Assembly: GCA_936432065.2 (NCBI GenBank)
Contig: OW386294.2
Location: 45,398,842-45,462,841, forward strand
DNA length: 64,000 bases
DNA from: Rutpela maculata
Taxonomy: Eukaryota > Arthropoda > Insecta > Coleoptera > Cerambycidae
Direction: 5' to 3'
Shown: positions 12,601-25,749 of the stretch, in pieces
Position numbering within the stretch: the first letter of the stretch is position 1
How the letters are laid out: each line of letters opens with the position of its first letter
The notes under the pieces: model-generated
Database searches by the model: none
The model's input: the letters and a program-made list of their open reading frames with translations, nothing else
Told to the model about the DNA's origin: nothing
Made by a program: the position numbers and the translations under genes

Positions 12601-15164
12601 TCAAACCCATCCTAATTTCGTCAAACCCATGCTAAATATGTCAAACCTCACATAAATTTTCAAACCACATAAATTTTCGTTCGGTTTCATCAAACCCATC
12701 CTAATTTCTTCAAACCCATGCTAAATTGCTCAAACCTCAGGTAAATTTTCAAACCACATAAATTTTCGTTCGGTTTCATCAAACCCATCCTAATTTCGTC
12801 AAACCCATGCTAAATATGTCAAACCTCACATACATTTTAAAACCACATAAATTTTCGTTCGGTTTCATCAAACCCATCCTAATTTCTTCAAACCCATGCT
12901 AATTTGCTCAAACCTCAGATAAATTTTCAAACCTCATAAATTTTCGTTCGGTTTCATCAAACCCATCCTAATTTCGTCAAACCCATGCTAAATATGTCAA
13001 ACCTCACATAAATTTTCAAACCACATAAATTTTCGTTCGGTTTCATCAAACCCATCCTAATTTCTTCAAACCCATGCTAAATTGCTCAAACCTCAGATAA
13101 ATTTTCAAACCTCACATAAATTTTCGTTCGGTTTCATCAAACCCATCCTAATTTCTTCAAACCCATGCTAAATTGCTCAAACCTCACATAAATTTTCGTT
13201 CGGATTCATCAAACCCATCCTAATTTCGTCAAACCCATGCTAATTTTGACAAACCTCACTTAAATTTTCAAACCTCACATAAATTTTCGTTCGGTTTCAT
13301 CAAACCCATCCTAATTTCTTCAAACCCATGCTAAATTGCTCAAACCTCACATAAATTTTCGTTCGGATTCATCAAACCCATCCTAATTTCGTCAAACCCA
13401 TGCTAAATATGTCAAACCTCACATAAATTTTCAAACCACATAAATTTTCGTTCGGTTTCATCAAACCCATCCTAATTTCTTCAAACCCATGCTAAATTGC
13501 TCAAACCTCAGGTAAATTTTCAAACCACATAAATTTTCGTTCGGTTTCATCAAACCCATCCTAATTTCGTCAAACCCATGCTAAATATGTCAAACCTCAC
13601 ATAAATTTTCAAACCACATAAATTTTCGTTCGGTTTCATCAAACCCATCCTAATTTCTTCAAACCCATGCTAAATTGCTCAAACCTCAGGTAAATTTTCA
13701 AACCACATAAATTTTCGTTCGGTTTCATCAAACCCATCCTAATTTCTTCAAACCCATGCTAATTTGCTCAAACCTCAGATAAATTTTCAAACCTCATAAA
13801 TTTTCGTTCGGATTCATCAAACCCATCCTAATTTCGTCAAACCCATGCTAATTTTGTCAAACCTCACATAAATTTTCAAACCTCACATACATTTTCGTTC
13901 GGTTTCATCAAACCCATCCTAATTTCTTCAAACCCATGCTAAATTGCTCAAACCTCACATAAATTTTCAAACCACATAAATTTTCGTTCGGTTTCATCAA
14001 ACCCATCCTAATTTCTTCAAACCCATGCTAAATTGCTCAAACCTCACATAAATTTTCGTTCGGTTTCATCAAACCCATCCTAATTTCGTCAAACCCATGC
14101 TAAATATGTCAAACCTCACATAAATTTTCAAACCACATAAATTTTCGTTCGGTTTCATCAAACCCATCCTAATTTCTTCAAACCCATGCTAAATTGCTCA
14201 AACCTCACATAAATTTTCGTTCGGATTCATCAAACCCATCCTAATTTCGTCAAACCCATGCTAAATATGTCAAACCTCACATAAATTTTCAAACCACATA
14301 AATTTTCGTTCGGTTTCATCAAACCCATCCTAATTTCTTCAAACCCATGCTAAATTGCTCAAACCTCACATAAATTTTCAAACCACATAAATTTTCGTTC
14401 GGTTTCATCAAACCCATCCTAATTTCTTCAAACCCATGCTAAATTGCTAAAACCTCAGATAAATTTTCAAACCACATAAATTTTCGTTCGGTTTCATCAA
14501 ACCCATCCTAATTTCGTCAAACCCATGCTAATTTTGTCAAACCTCACATAAATTTTCAAACCTCACATAAATTTTCGTTCGGTTTCATCAAACCCATCCT
14601 AATTTCTTCAAACCCATGCTAAATTGCTCAAACCTCAGGTAAATTTTCAAACCACATAAATTTTCGTTCGGTTTCATCAAACCCATCCTAATTTCGTCAA
14701 ACCCATGCTAAATATGTCAAACCTCACATAAATTTTCAAACCACATAAATTTTCGTTCGGTTTCATCAAACCCATCCTAATTTCTTCAAACCCATGCTAA
14801 ATTGCTCAAACCTCACATAAATTTTCGTTCGGATTCATCAAACCCATCCTAATTTCGTCAAACCCATGCTAATTTTGTCAAACCTCACATAAATTTTCGT
14901 TCGGTTTCATCAAACCCATCCTAATTTCTTCAAACCCATGCTAAATTGCTCAAACCTCACATAAATTTTCGTTCGGATTCATCAAACCCATCCTAATTTC
15001 GTCAAACCCATGCTAAATATGTCAAACCTCACATAAATTTTCAAACCACATAAATTTTCGTTCGGTTTCATCAAACCCATCCTAATTTCTTCAAACCCAT
15101 GCTAAATTACTCAAACCTCAGGTAAATTTTCAAACCACATAAATTTTCGTTCGGTTTCATCAAA

Positions 15165-15935
15165 CCCATCCTAATTTCGTCAAACCCATGCTAAATATGT
15201 CAAACCTCACATACATTTTAAAACCACATAAATTTTCGTTCGGTTTCATCAAACCCATCCTAATTTCTTCAAACCCATGCTAATTTGCTCAAACCTCAGA
15301 TAAATTTTCAAACCTCATAAATTTTCGTTCGGTTTCATCAAACCCATCCTAATTTCGTCAAACCCATGCTAAATATGTCAAACCTCACATAAATTTTCAA
15401 ACCACATAAATTTTCGTTCGGTTTCATCAAACCCATCCTAATTTCTTCAAACCCATGCTAAATTGCTCAAACCTCAGATAAATTTTCAAACCTCACATAA
15501 ATTTTCGTTCGGTTTCATCAAACCCATCCTAATTTCTTCAAACCCATGCTAAATTGCTCAAACCTCACATAAATTTTCGTTCGGATTCATCAAACCCATC
15601 CTAATTTCGTCAAACCCATGCTAATTTTGTCAAACCTCACATAAATTTTCAAACCTCACATAAATTTTCGTTCGGTTTCATCAAACCCATCCTAATTTCT
15701 TCAAACCCATGCTAAATTGCTCAAACCTCACATAAATTTTCGTTCGGATTCATCAAACCCATCCTAATTTCGTCAAACCCATGCTAAATATGTCAAACCT
15801 CACATAAATTTTCAAACCACATAAATTTTCGTTCGGTTTCATCAAACCCATCCTAATTTCTTCAAACCCATGCTAAATTGCTCAAACCTCAGGTAAATTT
15901 TCAAACCACATAAATTTTCGTTCGGTTTCATCAAA
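15165..15935 (+). repeat. Nine-monomer higher-order repeat, 771 bp (copy)
   Basis: Same nine-unit order as 1,452-2,222, again bounded by two CATACATTTTAAAA monomers exactly 771 bp apart (starts 15,165 and 15,936). It has one private change in its upstream neighbour, AAATTACTC for AAATTGCTC near 15,109. Confidence 0.88.
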
Positions 15936-17412
15936 CCCATCCTAATTTCGTCAAACCCATGCTAAATATGTCAAACCTCACATACATTTTAAAACCACAT
16001 AAATTTTCGTTCGGTTTCATCAAACCCATCCTAATTTCTTCAAACCCATGCTAATTTGCTCAAACCTCAGATAAATTTTCAAACCTCATAAATTTTCGTT
16101 CGGTTTCATCAAACCCATCCTAATTTCGTCAAACCCATGCTAAATATGTCAAACCTCACATAAATTTTCAAACCACATAAATTTTCGTTCGGTTTCATCA
16201 AACCCATCCTAATTTCTTCAAACCCATGCTAAATTGCTCAAACCTCACATAAATTTTCAAACCACATAAATTTTCGTTCGGTTTCATCAAACCCATCCTA
16301 ATTTCTTCAAACCCATGCTAAATTGCTCAAACCTCACATAAATTTTCAAACCACATAAATTTTCGTTCGGTTTCATCAAACCCATCCTAATTTCTTCAAA
16401 CCCATGCTAAATTGCTCAAACCTCAGATAAATTTTCAAACCACATAAATTTTCGTTCGGTTTCATCAAACCCATCCTAATTTCGTCAAACCCATGCTAAT
16501 TTTGTCAAACCTCACATAAATTTTCAAACCTCACATAAATTTTCGTTCGGTTTCATCAAACCCATCCTAATTTCTTCAAACCCATGCTAAATTGCTCAAA
16601 CCTCAGGTAAATTTTCAAACCACATAAATTTTCGTTCGGTTTCATCAAACCCATCCTAATTTCGTCAAACCCATGCTAAATATGTCAAACCTCACATAAA
16701 TTTTCAAACCACATAAATTTTCGTTCGGTTTCATCAAACCCATCCTAATTTCTTCAAACCCATGCTAATTTGCTCAAACCTCAGATAAATTTTCAAACCT
16801 CATAAATTTTCGTTCAGATTCATCAAACCCATCCTAATTTCGTCAAACCCATGCTAATTTTGTCAAACCTCACATAAATTTTCAAACCTCACATAAATTT
16901 TCGTTCGGTTTCATCAAACCCATCCTAATTTCTTCAAACCCATGCTAAATTGCTCAAACCTCACATAAATTTTCAAACCACATAAATTTTCGTTCGGTTT
17001 CATCAAACCCATCCTAATTTCTTCAAACCCATGCTAAATTGCTCAAACCTCACATAAATTTTCGTTCGGTTTCATCAAACCCATCCTAATTTCTTCAAAC
17101 CCATGCTAAATTGCTCAAACCTCAGATAAATTTTCAAACCACATAAATTTTCGTTCGGTTTCATCAAATCCATCCTAATTTCGTCAAACCCATGCTAAAT
17201 ATGTCAAACCTCACATAAATTTTCAAACCACATACATTTTCGTTCGGTTTCATCAAACCCATCCTAATTTCTTAAAACCCATGCTAAATTGCTCAAACCT
17301 CAGATAAATTTTCAAACCTCACATAAATTTTCGTTCGGTTTCATCAAACCCATTCTAATTTCTTCAAACCCATGCTAAATTGCTCAAAACTCACATAAAT
17401 TTTCGTTCGGAT

Positions 17413-20400
17413 TCATCAAACCCATCCTAATTTCGTCAAACCCATGCTAAATATGTCAAACCTCACATAAATTTTCAAACCACATAAATTTTCGTTCGGT
17501 TTCATCAAACCCATCCTAATTTCTTCAAACCCATGCTAAATTGCTCAAACCTCAGGTAAATTTTCAAACCACATAAATTTTCGTTCGGTTTCATCAAACC
17601 CATCCTAATTTCGTCAAACCCATGCTAAATATGTCAAACCTCACATACATTTTAAAACCACATAAATTTTCGTTCGGTTTCATCAAACCCATCCTAATTT
17701 CTTCAAACCCATGCTAATTTGCTCAAACCTCAGATAAATTTTCAAACCTCATAAATTTTCGTTCGGTTTCATCAAACCCATCCTAATTTCGTCAAACCCA
17801 TGCTAAATATGTCAAACCTCACATAAATTTTCAAACCACATAAATTTTCGTTCGGTTTCATCAAACCCATCCTAATTTCTTCAAACCCATGCTAAATTGC
17901 TCAAACCTCAGATAAATTTTCAAACCTCACATAAATTTTCGTTCGGTTTCATCAAACCCATCCTAATTTCTTCAAACCCATGCTAAATTGCTCAAACCTC
18001 ACATAAATTTTCGTTCGGATTCATCAAACCCATCCTAATTTCGTCAAACCCATGCTAATTTTGACAAACCTCACTTAAATTTTCAAACCTCACATAAATT
18101 TTCGTTCGGTTTCATCAAACCCATCCTAATTTCTTCAAACCCATGCTAAATTGCTCAAACCTCACATAAATTTTCGTTCGGATTCATCAAACCCATCCTA
18201 ATTTCGTCAAACCCATGCTAAATATGTCAAACCTCACATAAATTTTCAAACCACATAAATTTTCGTTCGGTTTCATCAAACCCATCCTAATTTCTTCAAA
18301 CCCATGCTAAATTGCTCAAACCTCAGGTAAATTTTCAAACCACATAAATTTTCGTTCGGTTTCATCAAACCCATCCTAATTTCGTCAAACCCATGCTAAA
18401 TATGTCAAACCTCACATAAATTTTCAAACCACATAAATTTTCGTTCGGTTTCATCAAACCCATCCTAATTTCTTCAAACCCATGCTAAATTGCTCAAACC
18501 TCAGGTAAATTTTCAAACCACATAAATTTTCGTTCGGTTTCATCAAACCCATCCTAATTTCTTCAAACCCATGCTAATTTGCTCAAACCTCAGATAAATT
18601 TTCAAACCTCATAAATTTTCGTTCGGATTCATCAAACCCATCCTAATTTTGTCAAACCCATGCTAATTTTGTCAAACCTCACATAAATTTTCAAACCTCA
18701 CATACATTTTCGTTCGGTTTCATCAAACCCATCCTAATTTCTTCAAACCCATGCTAAATTGCTCAAACCTCACATAAATTTTCAAACCACATAAATTTTC
18801 GTTCGGTTTCATCAAACCCATCCTAATTTCTTCAAACCCATGCTAAATTGCTCAAACCTCACATAAATTTTCGTTCGGTTTCATCAAACCCATCCTAATT
18901 TCGTCAAACCCATGCTAAATATGTCAAACCTCACATAAATTTTCAAACCACATAAATTTTCGTTCGGTTTCATCAAACCCATCCTAATTTCTTCAAACCC
19001 ATGCTAAATTGCTCAAACCTCAGATAAATTTTCAAACCTCACATAAATTTTCGTTCGGTTTCATCAAACCCATTCTAATTTCTTCAAACCCATGCTAAAT
19101 TGCTCAAACCTCACATAAATTTTCGTTCGGATTCATCAAACCCATCCTAATTTCGTCAAACCCATGCTAAATATGTCAAACCTCACATAAATTTTCAAAC
19201 CACATAAATTTTCGTTCGGTTTCATCAAACCCATCCTAATTTCTTCAAACCCATGCTAAATTGCTCAAACCTCACATAAATTTTCAAACCACATAAATTT
19301 TCGTTCGGTTTCATCAAACCCATCCTAATTTCTTCAAACCCATGCTAAATTGCTCAAACCTCAGGTAAATTTTCAAACCACATAAATTTTCGTTCGGTTT
19401 CATCAAACCCATCCTAATTTCGTCAAACCCATGCTAAATATGTCAAACCTCACATACATTTTAAAACCACATAAATTTTCGTTCGGTTTCATCAAACCCA
19501 TCCTAATTTCTTCAAACCCATGCTAATTTGCTCAAACCTCAGATAAATTTTCAAACCTCATAAATTTTCGTTCGGTTTCATCAAACCCATCCTAATTTCG
19601 TCAAACCCATGCTAAATATGTCAAACCTCACATAAATTTTCAAACCACATAAATTTTCGTTCGGTTTCATCAAACCCATCCTAATTTCTTCAAACCCATG
19701 CTAAATTGCTCAAACCTCAGATAAATTTTCAAACCTCACATAAATTTTCGTTCGGTTTCATCAAACCCATCCTAATTTCTTCAAACCCATGCTAAATTGC
19801 TCAAACCTCACATAAATTTTCGTTCGGATTCATCAAACCCATCCTAATTTCGTCAAACCCATGCTAATTTTGTCAAACCTCACATAAATTTTCAAACCTC
19901 ACATAAATTTTCGTTCGGTTTCATCAAACCCATCCTAATTTCGTCAAACCCATGCTAAATATGTCAAACCTCACATAAATTTTCAAACCACATAAATTTT
20001 CGTTCGGTTTCATCAAACCCATCCTAATTTCTTCAAACCCATGCTAAATTGCTCAAACCTCACATAAATTTTCAAACCGCACAAATTTTCGTTCGGTTTC
20101 ATCAAACCCATCCTAATTTCTTCAAACCCATGCTAAATTGCTAAAACCTCAGATAAATTTTCAAACCACATAAATTTTCGTTCGGTTTCATCAAACCCAT
20201 CCTAATTTCGTCAAACCCATGCTAATTTTGTCAAACCTCACATAAATTTTCAAACCTCACATAAATTTTCGTTCGGTTTCATCAAACCCATCCTAATTTC
20301 TTCAAACCCATGCTAAATTGCTCAAACCTCAGGTAAATTTTCAAACCACATAAATTTTCGTTCGGTTTCATCAAACCCATCCTAATTTCGTCAAACCCAT

Positions 20401-23400
20401 GCTAAATATGTCAAACCTCACATAAATTTTCAAACCACATAAATTTTCGTTCGGTTTCATCAAACCCATCCTAATTTCTTCAAACCCATGCTAAATTGCT
20501 CAAACCTCACATAAATTTTCGTTCGGATTCATCAAACCCATCCTAATTTCGTCAAACCCATGCTAATTTTGTCAAACCTCACATAAATTTTCGTTCGGTT
20601 TCATCAAACCCATCCTAATTTCTTCAAACCCATGCTAAATTGCTCAAACCTCACATAAATTTTCGTTCGGATTCATCAAACCCATCCTAATTTCGTCAAA
20701 CCCATGCTAAATATGTCAAACCTCACATAAATTTTCAAACCACATAAATTTTCGTTCGGTTTCATCAAACCCATCCTAATTTCTTCAAACCCATGCTAAA
20801 TTGCTCAAACCTCAGGTAAATTTTCAAACCACATAAATTTTCGTTCGGTTTCATCAAACCCATCCTAATTTCGTCAAACCCATGCTAAATATGTCAAACC
20901 TCACATACATTTTAAAACCACATAAATTTTCGTTCGGTTTCATCAAACCCATCCTAATTTCTTCAAACCCATGCTAATTTGCTCAAACCTCAGATAAATT
21001 TTCAAACCTCATAAATTTTCGTTCGGTTTCATCAAACCCATCCTAATTTCGTCAAACCCATGCTAAATATGTCAAACCTCACATAAATTTTCAAACCACA
21101 TAAATTTTCGTTCGGTTTCATCAAACCCATCCTAATTTCTTCAAACCCATGCTAAATTGCTCAAACCTCAGATAAATTTTCAAACCTCACATAAATTTTC
21201 GTTCGGTTTCATCAAACCCATCCTAATTTCTTCAAACCCATGCTAAATTGCTCAAACCTCACATAAATTTTCGTTCGGATTCATCAAACCCATCCTAATT
21301 TCGTCAAACCCATGCTAATTTTGTCAAACCTCACATAAATTTTCAAACCTCACATAAATTTTCGTTCGGTTTCATCAAACCCATCCTAATTTCTTCAAAC
21401 CCATGCTAAATTGCTCAAACCTCACATAAATTTTCGTTCGGATTCATCAAACCCATCCTAATTTCGTCAAACCCATGCTAAATATGTCAAACCTCACATA
21501 AATTTTCAAACCACATAAATTTTCGTTCGGTTTCATCAAACCCATCCTAATTTCGTCAAACCCATGCTAAATATGTCAAACCTCACATAAATTTTCAAAC
21601 CACATAAATTTTCGTTCGGTTTCATCAAACCCATCCTAATTTCTTCAAACCCATGCTAAATTGCTCAAACCTCAGGTAAATTTTCAAACCACATAAATTT
21701 TCGTTCGGTTTCATCAAACCCATCCTAATTTCGTCAAACCCATGCTAAATATGTCAAACCTCACATACATTTTAAAACCACATAAATTTTCGTTCGGTTT
21801 CATCAAACCCATCCTAATTTCTTCAAACCCATGCTAATTTGCTCAAACCTCAGATAAATTTTCAAACCTCATAAATTTTCGTTCGGTTTCATCAAACCCA
21901 TCCTAATTTCGTCAAACCCATGCTAAATATGTCAAACCTCACATAAATTTTCAAACCACATAAATTTTCGTTCGGTTTCATCAAACCCATCCTAATTTCT
22001 TCAAACCCATGCTAAATTGCTCAAACCTCAGATAAATTTTCAAACCTCACATAAATTTTCGTTCGGTTTCATCAAACCCATCCTAATTTCTTCAAACCCA
22101 TGCTAAATTGCTCAAACCTCACATAAATTTTCGTTCGGATTCATCAAACCCATCCTAATTTCGTCAAACCCATGCTAATTTTGACAAACCTCACTTAAAT
22201 TTTCAAACCTCACATAAATTTTCGTTCGGTTTCATCAAACCCATCCTAATTTCTTCAAACCCATGCTAAATTGCTCAAACCTCACATAAATTTTCGTTCG
22301 GATTCATCAAACCCATCCTAATTTCGTCAAACCCATGCTAAATATGTCAAACCTCACATAAATTTTCAAACCACATAAATTTTCGTTCGGTTTCATCAAA
22401 CCCATCCTAATTTCTTCAAACCCATGCTAAATTGCTCAAACCTCAGGTAAATTTTCAAACCACATAAATTTTCGTTCGGTTTCATCAAACCCATCCTAAT
22501 TTCGTCAAACCCATGCTAAATATGTCAAACCTCACATAAATTTTCAAACCACATAAATTTTCGTTCGGTTTCATCAAACCCATCCTAATTTCTTCAAACC
22601 CATGCTAAATTGCTCAAACCTCAGGTAAATTTTCAAACCACATAAATTTTCGTTCGGTTTCATCAAACCCATCCTAATTTCTTCAAACCCATGCTAATTT
22701 GCTCAAACCTCAGATAAATTTTCAAACCTCATAAATTTTCGTTCGGATTCATCAAACCCATCCTAATTTCGTCAAACCCATGCTAATTTTGTCAAACCTC
22801 ACATAAATTTTCAAACCTCACATACATTTTCGTTCGGTTTCATCAAACCCATCCTAATTTCTTCAAACCCATGCTAAATTGCTCAAACCTCACATAAATT
22901 TTCAAACCACATAAATTTTCGTTCGGTTTCATCAAACCCATCCTAATTTCTTCAAACCCATGCTAAATTGCTCAAACCTCACATAAATTTTCGTTCGGTT
23001 TCATCAAACCCATCCTAATTTCGTCAAACCCATGCTAAATATGTCAAACCTCACATAAATTTTCAAACCACATAAATTTTCGTTCGGTTTCATCAAACCC
23101 ATCCTAATTTCTTCAAACCCATGCTAAATTGCTCAAACCTCAGATAAATTTTCAAACCTCACATAAATTTTCGTTCGGTTTCATCAAACCCATTCTAATT
23201 TCTTCAAACCCATGCTAAATTGCTCAAACCTCACATAAATTTTCGTTCGGATTCATCAAACCCATCCTAATTTCGTCAAACCCATGCTAAATATGTCAAA
23301 CCTCACATAAATTTTCAAACCACATAAATTTTCGTTCGGTTTCATCAAACCCATCCTAATTTCTTCAAACCCATGCTAAATTGCTCAAACCTCACATAAA

Positions 23401-25652
23401 TTTTCAAACCACATAAATTTTCGTTCGGTTTCATCAAACCCATCCTAATTTCTTCAAACCCATGCTAAATTGCTCAAACCTCAGGTAAATTTTCAAACCA
23501 CATAAATTTTCGTTCGGTTTCATCAAACCCATCCTAATTTCGTCAAACCCATGCTAAATATGTCAAACCTCACATACATTTTAAAACCACATAAATTTTC
23601 GTTCGGTTTCATCAAACCCATCCTAATTTCTTCAAACCCATGCTAATTTGCTCAAACCTCAGATAAATTTTCAAACCTCATAAATTTTCGTTCGGTTTCA
23701 TCAAACCCATCCTAATTTCGTCAAACCCATGCTAAATATGTCAAACCTCACATAAATTTTCAAACCACATAAATTTTCGTTCGGTTTCATCAAACCCATC
23801 CTAATTTCTTCAAACCCATGCTAAATTGCTCAAACCTCAGATAAATTTTCAAACCTCACATAAATTTTCGTTCGGTTTCATCAAACCCATCCTAATTTCT
23901 TCAAACCCATGCTAAATTGCTCAAACCTCACATAAATTTTCGTTCGGATTCATCAAACCCATCCTAATTTCGTCAAACCCATGCTAATTTTGTCAAACCT
24001 CACATAAATTTTCAAACCTCACATAAATTTTCGTTCGGTTTCATCAAACCCATCCTAATTTCGTCAAACCCATGCTAAATATGTCAAACCTCACATAAAT
24101 TTTCAAACCACATAAATTTTCGTTCGGTTTCATCAAACCCATCCTAATTTCTTCAAACCCATGCTAAATTGCTCAAACCTCACATAAATTTTCAAACCGC
24201 ACAAATTTTCGTTCGGTTTCATCAAACCCATCCTAATTTCTTCAAACCCATGCTAAATTGCTAAAACCTCAGATAAATTTTCAAACCACATAAATTTTCG
24301 TTCGGTTTCATCAAACCCATCCTAATTTCGTCAAACCCATGCTAATTTTGTCAAACCTCACATAAATTTTCAAACCTCACATAAATTTTCGTTCGGTTTC
24401 ATCAAACCCATCCTAATTTCTTCAAACCCATGCTAAATTGCTCAAACCTCAGGTAAATTTTCAAACCACATAAATTTTCGTTCGGTTTCATCAAACCCAT
24501 CCTAATTTCGTCAAACCCATGCTAAATATGTCAAACCTCACATAAATTTTCAAACCACATAAATTTTCGTTCGGTTTCATCAAACCCATCCTAATTTCTT
24601 CAAACCCATGCTAAATTGCTCAAACCTCACATAAATTTTCGTTCGGATTCATCAAACCCATCCTAATTTCGTCAAACCCATGCTAATTTTGTCAAACCTC
24701 ACATAAATTTTCGTTCGGTTTCATCAAACCCATCCTAATTTCTTCAAACCCATGCTAAATTGCTCAAACCTCACATAAATTTTCGTTCGGATTCATCAAA
24801 CCCATCCTAATTTCGTCAAACCCATGCTAAATATGTCAAACCTCACATAAATTTTCAAACCACATAAATTTTCGTTCGGTTTCATCAAACCCATCCTAAT
24901 TTCTTCAAACCCATGCTAAATTGCTCAAACCTCAGGTAAATTTTCAAACCACATAAATTTTCGTTCGGTTTCATCAAACCCATCCTAATTTCGTCAAACC
25001 CATGCTAAATATGTCAAACCTCACATACATTTTAAAACCACATAAATTTTCGTTCGGTTTCATCAAACCCATCCTAATTTCTTCAAACCCATGCTAATTT
25101 GCTCAAACCTCAGATAAATTTTCAAACCTCATAAATTTTCGTTCGGTTTCATCAAACCCATCCTAATTTCGTCAAACCCATGCTAAATATGTCAAACCTC
25201 ACATAAATTTTCAAACCACATAAATTTTCGTTCGGTTTCATCAAACCCATCCTAATTTCTTCAAACCCATGCTAAATTGCTCAAACCTCAGATAAATTTT
25301 CAAACCTCACATAAATTTTCGTTCGGTTTCATCAAACCCATCCTAATTTCTTCAAACCCATGCTAAATTGCTCAAACCTCACATAAATTTTCGTTCGGAT
25401 TCATCAAACCCATCCTAATTTCGTCAAACCCATGCTAATTTTGTCAAACCTCACATAAATTTTCAAACCTCACATAAATTTTCGTTCGGTTTCATCAAAC
25501 CCATCCTAATTTCTTCAAACCCATGCTAAATTGCTCAAACCTCACATAAATTTTCGTTCGGATTCATCAAACCCATCCTAATTTCGTCAAACCCATGCTA
25601 AATATGTCAAACCTCACATAAATTTTCAAACCACATAAATTTTCGTTCGGTT
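17413..25652 (+). repeat. 4,120-bp tandem segmental duplication
   Basis: The two copies run about 17,413-21,532 and 21,533-25,652. Shared markers at exactly 4,120 bp are TTTTGACAAACC with CACTTAAAT (18,063 and 22,183) and CCGCACAAA (20,079 and 24,199). The left limit is set by GGATTC against GGTTTC at 17,411/21,531. The right limit is set by TTTCGTC against TTTCTTC at 21,554/25,674. Copy 1 has one private change, TTTTGTC for TTTCGTC at 18,650. At the join, two G-type units stand side by side (21,452 and 21,541), which breaks the usual alternation. Confidence 0.87.
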
Positions 25653-25749
25653 TCATCAAACCCATCCTAATTTCTTCAAACCCATGCTAAATTGCTCAAA
25701 CCTCAGGTAAATTTTCAAACCACATAAATTTTCGTTCGGTTTCATCAAA
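24979..25749 (+). repeat. Nine-monomer higher-order repeat, 771 bp (copy)
   Basis: Bounded by CATACATTTTAAAA monomers starting at 24,979 and 25,750. This copy lies in the left unit of the 5,584-bp duplication, and its partner is 30,563-31,333. Confidence 0.88.
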
